From positions 58,609,924 through 58,673,923 of the forward strand of contig NC_068570.1 of assembly GCF_025698545.1 (NCBI RefSeq): a stretch of DNA of 64,000 nt, in the 5' to 3' direction. The DNA comes from Gossypium raimondii. Taxonomy: Eukaryota > Streptophyta > Magnoliopsida > Malvales > Malvaceae. Of this stretch, positions 36,942-48,090 are shown in pieces. Under the pieces are notes generated by a model. It was not told the origin of the DNA and searched no databases. It saw only the letters and a program-made list of their open reading frames with translations. The translations under genes and the position numbers were made by a program. How positions within the stretch are numbered: the first letter of the stretch is position 1; every line of letters starts with the position of its first letter.

Positions 36942-37996
36942 TTTTACACTTTCCCATGCCTTAACATCTGGTTCTTCAAATAATTGAGCCCCTACCTTGA
37001 CAAAAAAATTATTCTTTGTTCGGACTCACGTGTAATCCACAAAGCCATGTCACAAATCACATCATGCATCTTCACACTATCTCATTCATCCATTTCACTA
37101 ACATTTACCAATAAACAAGCACTAATAAGAGAGTGGATGATGTTGTCACCTTGCATTTGAGCTTCATCGATTCAATCAAATGCATTCAATAACCCTTCAC
37201 AAAACCAATACTCCACTAATCTCTTTCCGGGAATACAATAATCTTCAGGATATAGACAACAATATAGGAGGCAAACATTTAGTTGTGGCATTAGGCAAAT
37301 TATAATAACTAAATTTTAAAAGCGGAAATACCTCATTTTCCATTTTTGGCAATGCACAACACTTCAACATCTCAAATGCATATTTCTATTCCCCAAGTGT
37401 TGTCTTGCAAGCCATGACACAACCGATTGTAATTAGTGCAAGAGGCAACCCACCGCACCTTTCCGCTACTTGTTTAGCTAGGTTTGGAATATCTGGATGG
37501 CTGTTAAGAGTTTCCTCTCCAACCTTGTCTTAGAACAATTACCAAGCCTTCTCCGGTTCTAGGCACTCCACTTTGATTTTCTTTCGAACTCCCATTTTGC
37601 TACATACCTCCAAAGATCGAGTAATAAAAATAAGTTTGGAACCATTTTCCTTGCTTGGTTTTGGTATCCCAACTTGGTTCAAATCCGTCCTCTCCCATAA
37701 ATCATCCAATAATACAACCAATCTCTTGTTGCGCAAGACCCGTAGATTTCTATAGCTTTCTCTTCAACACTTTTATTCTTTCATGAGTCATCTGAAAATC
37801 CAAGATTTCCACCAAGCATATCTTGAATCTTTCCAACATCGTAATCTTTAGACACCAACGCCCAGATAACAACATCAAAATCATTGGGTATGGTGCTGAA
37901 CTTGCTGTTGAGTTTGGTCAAGAGTGTTGTCTTGCCAACGCCCCCAAGCCATAAAGGCCAATGATCCTCACATCTGTTTCTACGATGCAACTCCAT
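36942..37996 (-). pseudogene. NBS-LRR fragment 2 (NB-ARC to start of LRR)
   Basis: Colinear with the NBS-LRR pseudogene at 31.77-32.84 kb. It runs from the P-loop (GGVGKTTLLTKLNSKFS) through VVIWALVSKDYD, RLVVLLDDLW, GSKLIFITRS, KKIKVECLEPEKAW and the EDYCIPGKRLVEYW region. It breaks off at the gap. It lacks the coiled-coil start and carries frame changes and stops (for example near 37532 and after GFSDDS). It keeps Trp and Glu codons where the larger copy has stops, so those stops arose in the other copy. The P-loop end abuts a glycosyltransferase fragment. Confidence 0.88.
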
Positions 37997-38198
37997 AGAG
38001 GTTGAGAAAGGAGATGAAGATGGAGTATTTACAAAATATGATGTTTGCAAAGCAGTAAGAACATTAATGGATCATGCTAATGAGCTGGGGAAGGAGGTAA
38101 GGACCAACCATGCTCAATGGAAGGAGTTTCTTCTAAAACCAGGACTTGAAAACTCTTACATGGATGATTTTGTTATGCAACTGCACGCCTTGGTGTGA
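37995..38198 (+). pseudogene. UDP-glycosyltransferase C-terminal fragment
   Basis: The plus strand reads IEVEKGDEDGVFTKYDVCKA, then a VRTLMD and GKEVRTNHAQWKEFLL stretch, and ends SYMDDFVMQLHALV with a TGA at 38196-38198. This is the C-terminal end of plant UGT79/91-type glycosyltransferases, which transfer sugars such as rhamnose to small molecules. The PSPG box and everything before it are missing. It joins the NBS-LRR fragment (other strand) within a few bases of 37996. No start codon or promoter is visible, so it is a relic. Confidence 0.82.
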
Positions 38199-38611
38199 TG
38201 ATTTCTATTGTAAATTTGTTTCTAAATTGCAATGTCATCTTTTTTTTTTCTTTTCAAGGTATTATTAACATTATCTTGGTAATGGAATTCCACGTCAATA
38301 ACTCAATACATTTAAAGGATTTTTCTGAATTTGAGATTTAACTTTATTTTAATTTTTTTATAAATTTTAATTGAGTTTATGTTACAAATAACACTAAATT
38401 TAATCTTTTGTACTATCGCTTTACGAGTGAATTTAATTAATATTTTGTATTTATAAATAATAATAAAAGGAGAAAAATAAAAATAGTAAATAGTAAATAT
38501 GTGCAATTACTTTTCTTATTGGGAGTAATAATAGGAAGAAAGTAAGGGATGTAAATTTGTTTTCATCTAACCTTGTAAATTTTTACTTTTTAGTTTATAA
38601 TTTGATTTCTA
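38199..38611. other. AT-rich sequence, no gene seen
   Basis: The first bases may be the 3' flank of the glycosyltransferase fragment. The rest is AT-rich with no recognisable motif. Confidence 0.5.
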
Positions 38612-38752
38612 AAACATTTCGTTGTGGCATTAGGCAAATTATCATAACTGAATTTTAAAAGCGCAAATACCTCATTTTCCATTTTTGGCAATGCGCATCG
38701 CTTCAACATCTCAAATGCATATTTCTATTCCCCAAGTGTTGTCTTGCAAGCA
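38612..38752 (-). pseudogene. NBS-LRR fragment 3 (short)
   Basis: Matches the stretch around KFSYDNLPDATMKC and the preceding LKRFALPKLENEVF of the larger pseudogene. It is nearly identical to 42549-42690. Similarity between the two continues past the gene part into non-coding sequence to about 38960 and 42895. It is too short to encode anything. Confidence 0.85.
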
Positions 38753-39789
38753 TAGTTTAGATGTTTTGAATGATAACTTAACATATTTTGAGTTCTAAAA
38801 TTGTTTAGAGGTATTATGGAATGGTTGTCAATAGTTTAAACTCGTTTTTAGATGTTTCAGATATGTTCTGGGCAATCTGTCTCCTGTATGGCGACATCCA
38901 ACCTTCAGTGTCGAGTAATTTGTTCTCGGTGTCGCAACATCAGGAAATCAGTGTCATGACACCCATTTCCCACTGTCGCGCAATCCTTTTTCCAATGTCG
39001 CAACATTGACCCTGCTACCTTATTGTGACCCGAATAAGCTCCAAACGACGCCCGTTTCTATCCAAATTTAAAAAAAAAAAATCCTAGAAATGACTTGACT
39101 AAATTCAAAAAGTCTATTTATGTTAAAGCAAAGTCTTGAATTTGATGATTGGATTAACTTAGCTCTAGCATCCAAATGTGACATCTCTTGCTCGGAACAT
39201 GTTGGTTAGTCTCGATTAAAGGGTGTTACAAAGAAAGGAGAAGAAGAGGAGAAAGTAAAATAATGAAATATAAAAGAAAAAGGAAAAGAAAGAAACTTAA
39301 AACGACAAAGAATTAAATTACTCGAAAATAAAAATATAAGGACTAGCTGTGCAATTTGATTTGAAGTTTTCATCTAAAATGATGATATAATGTGTCAAGT
39401 CTACTTATTACATTGTTAACAACAATTAAATCGAAAGCATCAGTAACTATATTATAACTTTGTTGAAGTATAGTGACAAAAAAAAAAAAGAGTAAGTTAA
39501 ACCATACACAAGTCATAAAATTATGTAGTTTAGCCGAATATCATTTCACTCACAAAAAATTTGTCAAATTGACTATAGCAAATAAAAACTTACAATAATT
39601 TGACTCAATCCCATTGTTTTCAATATCGGTATAGCCACTCGATATGTGGGGTTCGACCAGGTGACCCGCGAACCAGTTGAATTGGCCAGTCGTACAGGTT
39701 GAACTAGTTTGATTTATTTATATTTTTTTAATGATTTATTCAAATAAAGTGGATAAATCAATTGGACCGCTCGGATTGGAACGGGTGGT
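38753..39789. other. Retroelement-like and repetitive sequence, no gene seen
   Basis: About 38753-38960 is duplicated at 42691-42895 and is rich in GTGTCGCAACATC / TGTCATGACA motifs. At 39620-39789 there is a GGTTCGACCAGGTGACCCG-type dispersed repeat, which runs into the polygalacturonase duplication. The rest is AT-rich. Confidence 0.55.
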
Positions 39790-40469
39790 CTGACCAATTC
39801 AACCGCCATTCCAGCTTGGAAAACCTTGTTCAACCACAAAATTGTTAAAAACAATTGAAGTACGAAATTGAGATTTAGTGTTTTGAGACAAAATATTGTT
39901 TATTAGTTTTATCCGTAAAAAAATCTAAATAATTTCGAAAGGAAGGTTGAATAAAATTAGAAAATTAATAGAAAAATTAAGTAGTGTGTATGACAAATAT
40001 CAATTAAATAAACTATATTTTAAAAAATAAAATGGTGGTTATCAATTCTAAACTAATTTTCAAATTCAATAATTTTAAAATTGAGAATCAAATTAATTAG
40101 ATTATTTGGATTTGGATTTTAAAATATATTTTTAAAGAAATTAATGTTTAAATTTGAAAAACCTATCTTTGGAATAGTAAGCAAGCCTATGATTTTCTCC
40201 TATATATACTGCTATGTACTTGTTTTATTAGTCATAATTAAATATTCAGAATGATTAATATGGGTTTAAAAATGTTGTTTTCTATTTCTTTCTTTCAATG
40301 GGTTTTATTGGTTCTATCCGTGGAACCATTTGTTTATGACGTCAACTTTGCTGGAGCCGTTGGAGATGGAGAGAGTGATGATACAGAGGTTTATTTTCTT
40401 CTTAAATGCTATAGTTGGGAAGTTTATGATATTTGATTGTTTATTTATATAACTATTTTAGGCCTTCAA
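39790..40469 (+). repeat. Segmental duplication, copy B (polygalacturonase promoter and exon 1)
   Basis: Near-identical to 33866-34549. It includes the TATATATAC box and ends a few bases into polygalacturonase exon 2 (GGCCTTCAA). After that, unrelated sequence begins (ATTAACAAG...), leading into an LTR-like element. Confidence 0.9.
40251..40469 (+). pseudogene. Polygalacturonase 5' fragment, second copy
   Basis: Exon 1 (40251-40388) is intact and differs from the first copy by only a few residues (for example Leu for Gln before SVEP, and Ser for Asn in GDGESDD). The intron follows, and exon 2 stops after about nine bases. No further exon is present before the LTR-like element. It cannot make an enzyme, though the promoter and signal-peptide exon are preserved. 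Confidence 0.88.
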
Positions 40470-40501
40470 ATTAACAAGTTTGTGGTATTGGTAATGACAT
40501 G

Positions 40502-42204
40502 TGTAACATTTAAATACATACATTTATAATAAAGTTAGTCTCGGTTTAGGGACTAAATTAGAATTTAGACAAAAGTTGAATAAAAATTGAAATATTCAAC
40601 GTGAAATTGTATTGCATTGATGAATTTTAATTTTTTTTAATTTCCATAGCTAACGATGTACTGGAAACTTCGACTAAGAAAGGAAAAGATAAAGTCGACG
40701 AGAAGTAGCTCGGAAATTCTGGTTTGTATTTATATAATCTGAATTTAATTATTAATTTTAGTATTTTGATTTAAATGGTTATGGTAATTAAATAAGGTAA
40801 GTATTAGCATTTTTTATACTGAATTGAATGTATGTGAAGTTGTGATTTATGTGATAATTGAGTATTGGATAATTGTGGCATTAGAAAAGTGAATTGAAAC
40901 CCTATTAACTGTATCGGGCTGATTCTAATATAGATGGCATGCCATAGGATTGAAAGAGTTCAGGGATACTTCGACTTCAAGTTGATGAGGCATTGGGTGT
41001 CAAATTATTACTTCGGATAAATTAGATGAGGTACCGGGTACCAATTTACTTCAGCATGGCCGATGAGACACTGGGTGTCAACCAAAACTAGTGTGTTTTG
41101 GTTGGATCCGTGTATCAGTCCAAGTCCGTGTCATGTTAATAAGGGTTATTGAATAAAATAGTGTTATGATTGATATTGAGTGGTGATTTGAAATATGATT
41201 AGAGGCACATGATTTGTGTATTTATGAATTGAATATGAATGAACAATATTGTTGTTCAAATGATTTGTATTCATATTGTGAAAAGCTATCTGGGATAGCA
41301 AATGATAAAAATTGAATGTGTTATAAATACATTATTTATGAATTGAATAATTGTCTGACTATAGTTATTATATGTTATATTATTTTACTTTCAAGCATTC
41401 GGATTATAGAAATACCACTGAGTTTATACTTAGCGTACGGTTTGTTTTTCGTGCGCAGGTTAGGTTAAAGTCAGATTGCCGATTCAGCATCCATCAACAA
41501 TCCCGAACTCAAAACGTGGTGATGTATATTTCTTTTTTTGTCGGCATGTACCTAGGATGTCTTATGCTTGTCATTTTGGGAAGTGAATGTAAATGATGTT
41601 ATAAGATGATATTGGTTACTTATATACATGATTATACGTGTTAAGTTGAGGTTTAATATGGAATGTTTAAGCTGATGCATAAGTGAGAGTGATCTAGGAA
41701 AATTTGAGTTGAAATTGCTATGAATTTAGAAATGGCTTAAATGATATTTTATTTGATTGTTTTGATAATATATGTGAAGTACCTATGAGGGTACATTGGT
41801 TAGGAAGCTAGGACGATTGTTTTGACATGTTTTAAAGGTATTAAATTGTGTTTTAAAGTGATTGAACGATTGGTTTTTGAGTTGCTTGGTGTTCAAGGTT
41901 GTAGGGAAGGGTAAAATTGATGTTTAAGGTTCATTTTGAGTCCACACGGCTAACACATGAGCGTGTGTCTCCTGTTTCTTTGAAAATTTTTGATGTTTTC
42001 ACAAAAAAATTCCTGGAGTACCCGATTTAGTCCCGATTTATTACTAACACATATTTTGAGCCTCAGGGGATCATAAAAGGGACAATATGATTAACTTATG
42101 ATGTGTATGCTAGATGATTATATAATGTTCATATTTGATCTGAAAAGTCCGGTAATGCTCTGTAACCCTGTTCCGATGACGGGTAAGGGTTAGGGGGTGT
42201 TACA
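40502..42204. mobile_element. Probable solo LTR of a large (gypsy-type) retrotransposon
   Basis: The boundaries TGTAACA (40502) and TGTTACA (42198-42204) form perfect 7-bp inverted ends. The interior has no protein motifs but carries short repeats of the form GATGAGGCATTGGGTGTCAA / GATGAGACACTGGGTGTCAA, and a 3' part with ATGACGGGTAAGGGTTAGGG. These traits suit a long plant LTR. No matching target duplication was seen (left flank ...GACATG, right flank CACTG...), so it may be a recombination product. It separates polygalacturonase copy B from NBS-LRR fragment 4. Confidence 0.6.
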
Positions 42205-42690
42205 CACTGACATTCTTTTTACACTTTCCCATGCCTTAACATCTGGTTCTTCAAATAATTGAGCCCCTACCTTGACAAAAAAATTATTCTCTGTTCGGAC
42301 TCATGTGTAATCCACAAAGCCATGTCACAAATCACATCATGCATCTTCACACTATCTCATTCATCCATTTCACTAACATTTTCCAATAAACAAGCACTAA
42401 TAAGAGAGTGGATGATGTTGTCACCTTGCATTTGAGCTTCATCGATTCCATCAAATGCATTCAATAACCCTTCACAAAACCAATACTCCACTAATCTCTT
42501 TCCGGGAATACAATAATCTTCAGGATATAGACAACAATATAGGAGGCAAACATTTCGTTGTGGCATTAGGCAAATTATCATAACTGAATTTTAAAAGCAC
42601 AAATACCTCATTTTCCATTTTTGGCAATGCACATCGCTTCAACATCTCAAATGCATATTTCTATTCCCCAAGTGTTGTCTTCCAAGCATA
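42205..42690 (-). pseudogene. NBS-LRR fragment 4
   Basis: Covers the end of the NB-ARC domain: PEDYCIPGKRLVEYWFCEGLL, then a segment that shifts frame, then VKMHDVICDMALWIT, which keeps the MHD motif lost in the larger copy. It then runs toward the start of the LRR. The right part equals fragment 3. The last bases before the solo LTR (CACTGACATTC) fall within the NBS-LRR sequence. No start, P-loop or LRR remain. Confidence 0.87.
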
Positions 42691-45600
42691 GTTTAGATGT
42701 TTTGAATGATAATTCGGTATATTTTGAGTTCTAAAATTGTTTAGATGTATTATGGAATGGTTGTCGATAGTTTAAACTCGTTTTTAGATGTTTCAGATAT
42801 GTTCTGGGCAATCTGTCTCCTGTGTGGCGACATCCAACCTTCAATGTCGAGTAATTTGTTCTCGGTGTCGCGACATCAGGAAATCAGTGTCATGACATCA
42901 GTACAGTGTCGTGACACCCATTTCTCAGTGATCGGGTTATCTCGAAATTTGATCATTTTAATAAGAGATTTAATTTGCTAAAATAATGTTTTTCGGTCTA
43001 CAAAATCCAGAAAATGGGTTCGGGAGTCGGTTACACACGAGGAAGGATTAGCACTCTCCTTACGCCCAAAATTGGCTTTTATAGCCAATTTACAATATAT
43101 TCTTTTATATATTTTTTCTACTGTTTCAACTTCTCATTTTTTATTTTTATCTTTTCTTCCTTTTTCTTGCTGGCGGTGACGGTGACGGTGGCAGGCAATT
43201 GGTGGTGGCAGGCACTAGGGTGCGACGCTGATGTGGCGAAGTGGAGGCGGCAGCAACTCTAGGCTAAGGTTTCTTTTCTGTTTAGGTTTTGGGACATTAG
43301 GGTTTTTCTTTGTTTTGGGCCATTTGGGCCTGTAAATGTGGGCTTTGCAACTGGACTATTTTTTTTATTTGGGCTTTGCTATTATTTTTTGGTTTAAATT
43401 TTATTTGTTTTGTATTCTGGTTCTGGGCTAAATTGGGCCATTACAAGTGCACCAAGGAATGAAACAAAAAAACAATCAAGTATCAACCAAGTGGCGAAAA
43501 GAATATCTAGGTAAGAATCCACCTAGATTTCATCTATAATTCTCAATCTAATTTATACAATTTCATTTCTTAACCCTTTAATTCGTAGAAATACCTAATT
43601 TATGTTTATATCTCTTTCGAGCATAAGAGAAACTAAATCTTGGTTGATTAATTGAAATTTCTTTCTAATTAAAACCTCTATTATTGCATTAATTGGCTTT
43701 ATGGATCTCATATTAGATTTGCGTCTAATTCGGTAGATTTATATCATCTTATTTCTAGGATTGAATGCAACCTAATTCAATCATGCAAGATCTAATCGCA
43801 AGAATGGTCTAGTCAACCTCAGACTTATGCACATTAAGCATGGATCAACACTCTGAAATTATCAACCCAAGAACAATTAAGCATTCATAATTGAAAACAA
43901 AAACTAAGATTTTATTGCATAGAAATAGAAATCAAACAATAGAATCCATCCTAGGGTCCATCCCCCTAGGTATTAAGAGAATTAGTTCATACTTGCAAGA
44001 ATAAACTCCAAAAATACAATATAACCACTAAAATAAAAGAAATCATTGATAACTCTTTTGGAAACCGGCTTGGACTCTTAAATCTTGATAGATAATTGCT
44101 TGGAAATCGGCTTCAGTGGTGTGCTTTGAGTAATTTTCGTGCTATCTAGTGATGATTGCTTTCCTCCTCTTTTATCTCATTATTTATACCTTTTTAGATT
44201 TCCAAAACCCTTAAAAATCGTAACTTTCCTAATATCGAAACGCCCTGGACACATAGCCATGTGGGTCATGTGGCCATGTGGTATGCCCATGTGAAACTCT
44301 ATTGTATGTGTTCAGCTTTCGGACTGCTCCAATGTTCTAATATCCACCCATTTTTCACTCATTCCCAAGTTATCGCACGATCCTTCCTCCTCTTATGGTG
44401 ATATTCCTTTAGTTCATTCGTTACTTTATCATCACTATCAACCTCGGTACTTACAAAGCTCGCTAGCATCCTTTGCTTCTTGCGAGAACTACCACCACCT
44501 TCACCTGTTAAGGCACTAGCGTTTCTCCCTTGCAAATTTTGCATAAAAGACCTGACATCCATGATGCATCTGAGTTTTTCTGATGAACTTGCAGATCCCT
44601 CCAAATGCGAGCCCTTCGCGCGAACACCAGCAATGTCTGCATCACCAATAACTTTATCATCAACACCAGTAGTTATCGCAAGAGTGCTTACATAACCTTC
44701 CTGGCCACTTGCAGATATGTAAGACCAATAGCGTGTACAAAGTTACAATAAGAATACAAAAAATTTACAAGTTCCTCCTTTTTTCCTTAACAAAGTTAAA
44801 CTCAGATCGTCAATGGCATCATGAGGCCATGTGGACCCTGCAGGCAGCATAGGGCAATAGGAAATCTCCCTCCGTGTCACTTAATCTCCTTGCGCCCTCA
44901 ACAATCGAAAAATCAAAGGCAAAATTTGTCAACTAAATTCACCAGACAACTAGATGATGAACCATCTCCTCTTACTTTGTCGAGCACAAATAGGTGTTTG
45001 CTTTTATAAGTACGCAGGCCTTATGACGCTCTTAACGGTTACCACCCCCATCCACAAATCTAACCCCACAAGCTTGGTTACCACTGCCAATACAGCCACC
45101 GTCCCTTCCACCTAAACCTATTATGACTCTAATCATGATAAACAATCATGCTTAAAACAATTGAAACGACAGTAAAAAATTTTGAGGGTTTTTACCTATG
45201 AATGACAAGTCTCTTCTCACTAGCGACCCCTTTTGAAAAAATGCAAGATAAGTGTGAGTTAGGGTTAAGTAGAACTTATTTTAAAGAAGAAAAAATTTTT
45301 AGAACAGCTTTTTTCCTTTAAAAAAAAGCCCCAATCATCCTTTTACTACCCTATCATACGACAAAACATACGCGGTAAGATTTACACCAAAATGTACGTA
45401 ATAAGCCTCAATCGCATGCTTCATTTGTGTAAGCCTCTCTCAGAAGAGTCACTTTATAACTCTTTTTCAGTAAGGCGGGGAATAATTTGTTATAAGGCAC
45501 ACCGCTATCTGACTGGAGATCTGTGTCCGACCCGACCCTCTTCACTTTACGCCTCTCCTCTTCTAGGATAGCCTAACTCACAACGCCCTTCTTAGCTCGC

Positions 45601-45949
45601 TACCCAACTCAGTTCGTTGTGTCCTTTTGGGCTCGCCATCGTCCAGCTCGCCAACTCCCTACTCACCTGCATTCAGCTCATCAACTTAGTTTCCCGGGGA
45701 GAATCACTCAAGACATATCACCCCTGAGGGGGATAACGTGTCCTCGTGTATGGCACTTAGTTGTCTCTAGTACGTCACATCAAGGAACCGCACCTTATAA
45801 ATATGAAGAATGGACTCTAAGAGAGGAGAGAGAGAACAAGATGCTCAACATATTTTAAAATAGATAGAATAAAAATGAAAATTTATTAATGTAAAATAGA
45901 TTTTTTTTAACATATTTTTTTACATATTCTAATTTTGGAATAAATTATA
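42691..45949. other. Retroelement-derived, non-coding stretch
   Basis: 42691-42895 duplicates 38753-38960. 43010-43450 carries GAGTCGGTTACACACGAGG, CTCTCCTTACGCCC and GGGCC-rich motifs. 44240-44300 has repeated CATGTGGCCATGTGG-like text. 45480-45840 has an LTR-like GC-rich block with CCCCTGAGGGGGATAACG and a TATAAATA at about 45797. These look like pieces of LTRs. A minus-strand open frame at 44359-44604 has no motif I recognise. Confidence 0.5.
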
Positions 45950-46312
45950 GGGATAAATCTCAAATTTATACATGAATTTTGATTTAATGTGCAATTGTAT
46001 ACATGAACTTTAATTTGGTGCAATTGTACACGTGAAACTCTAATTGTTGTTCAAATGCATATTTGAAACTTTAATTTTGATTTAATCATACACATTTAAA
46101 AATAAATACATCAATTTATTTTTATATTGGATAAATATAATTATTGATCTATACAATATATAAATATAAAATGATGTTATATCAATAATTGTGTCATAAT
46201 TTACAAGAATCGAATCAAATCAAAATTTTATTTATAAAATTGCACAAAATCAAAGTTCATGTATACAATTGCACATTAAACCATAGTTCATGTATAGTTT
46301 TGAGATTTGCCC
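45950..46312. mobile_element. Mutator-type MITE with 9-bp target duplication
   Basis: A 363-bp non-coding element. Its ends are GGGATAAATCTCAAA and, inverted, GGGCAAATCTCAAAA, with longer inverted similarity inside (TACATGAA... and AATTGTATACATGAACTTT). It is flanked on both sides by TAAATTATA (45941-45949 and 46313-46321). A 9-bp duplication is typical of Mutator-like elements. There is no transposase, so it depends on one elsewhere. Confidence 0.85.
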
Positions 46313-46788
46313 TAAATTATATTATATATTTTTATCTAATTTATATCACTTAAAAATTAAATTTGTAATAATATATAATACTTATAATGTAAACATTAAA
46401 AAATTATTATATTACAAATATAAATTTTAAATTAATGAAAAAGTATAATAGGGCAAGCATAAAATTAGTTTAAATTAATCATTTATAAATATAGACGGGC
46501 CTAGATAAAATTCCAAGCTCGTATTTCGGGTCGAGGTTGAATTTGCTTAAGTTTACCCATGAACATCTCTATTTACGATCTAGCCGGTTTATCTGGGTTT
46601 GTGTGAAGATGTTCTAATTTTAAGTCAACTTGATCCAACCTAAATTTAAGTTAAATAATTTTTAAGAAATATTTTTTTTAAGATTTAATTATAAAAGTAT
46701 GTAAATATTAATATCTCTATATGTATAAATTAATTTTTTTTCATTATTTTTAAGCAATAAATTAACTATATAGATAAGCTGGACCAAG

Positions 46789-47404
46789 TGTCACGAGGAT
46801 AGAACTTTAGTCTCGCGTTTCGTGTTGCCTTAGGCGATCCTTTCGATTCAAACACGCCTCAGTCAACCTAATCACCACAAAGAAATCTTCCAATTCACTA
46901 ATTTATATAGCGGAAGCAACTCTAGCTAAAAGAAGGCAAAATAGAACAAAGAGCCACAGAAAACTATGCACGAGAAGTGTTTGAGTAAATGCTCTCAATT
47001 GTATAACTTTCTCTCAAAGAATACAAAGCAGTGGAATGAATTACTAGTGAGGGGAGGTTGTCTATTTATAGTTGAGCTCCCCAAAACCGAAGGTCTAGAT
47101 CAAATTACATCGACGGACGAGATTAGTCTATCCCTTAAATTTAAGGATTTACAAGATTACATAATCAATTTACATAATCAAATCAAATCTAATCTTATAA
47201 GATATGATTCCCCTCAATCTTCTAAGATTAGTTTTCCCATTTACCAAGGTAGCCTAACTTTTCATATTTTCATCATTGGATCACCAGGTTTCACTAATAC
47301 CTCTTTGAATCAAGCTAATTCGCGTAGGTCAAATGAGCCACATCTAACCTCTTTGGGACACATTTTTTGCAATGGTCACGGGCTTTGCACCTTGGCTCGT
47401 GACA
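46789..47404. mobile_element. Solo LTR-like element with perfect terminal inverted repeats
   Basis: It begins TGTCACGAG and ends CTCGTGACA, a perfect 9-bp inversion with the TG...CA rule. CAAG stands immediately outside both ends (46785-46788 and 47405-47408), a possible 4-bp target duplication. It is 616 bp long. An open frame inside (46966-47451) runs past the right end and matches no protein I know. A solo LTR is the simplest reading. Confidence 0.65.
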
Positions 47405-48090
47405 CAAGCCTTAGCTTGGCTTTTTTTTTTTTAAATCTAGTTCAAATCTGATCTAGTCTAGCCCATGAACACTTTCAGTTTAATGAGACTAATTAATATT
47501 TCAAATCTAATACTTATATTTAAACATTCTACTAAATCGATGTCACTCTTAACTGAATCACCAATTCAACTGTGAAATCACATAAATAATCATTCTTTTA
47601 AATTATAATTAATATTATTATGATAATACTTTTGATTTTTTATTTTATATCTTTTTAATAAAAAATAAAAATACAAATCTAAAGATTAAATACATGTTCG
47701 ACAATATTAAAATACAAATTAATTATCACTACCTGTATTCATTATTAAATAAATTTTAACATAAAATATTTTCTCGACCGACATGACAAAAGCTAATATA
47801 TCTAATATTATTAATCGCAATTAAGAAAAATAAAATCAATTCTAAAACCTACCAATTGAGGAAGAAAGAAAATTATCATTTTTAGCTTTACGTGCTCAAA
47901 AATAAAACTACAAAATTGAAATTTCTTCCTTTTTTTATTTTAATTTAATTCTTTAATTTATTTTTTATGATTTTTTTTTTTAAATTCAAGATTTAAGAAA
48001 TGGGCTACAAATAAGATCTTTGTTAAGCTCTTCTCTTTTTTTCTTTTTTTTTTACCCTATTTTATTTGATACTCTAACTAAATCATGCAA
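47405..48090. other. AT-rich 3' flank of the GATA gene
   Basis: AT-rich with T-rich tracts near 47950-48060 on the plus strand, just past the GATA stop. Part is likely its 3' untranslated region. No other feature seen. Confidence 0.5.

Noticed and set aside
44359-44604. 81-residue open frame on the minus strand with a Ser/Gly/Lys-rich composition
   Set aside because: No recognisable domain, no partner exons and retroelement surroundings. Not enough to call a gene.
46966-47451. 161-residue open frame on the plus strand
   Set aside because: It lies mostly inside the element with TGTCACGAG ends, runs past its right boundary, and has no motif or family resemblance. It is read as chance frame in an LTR.
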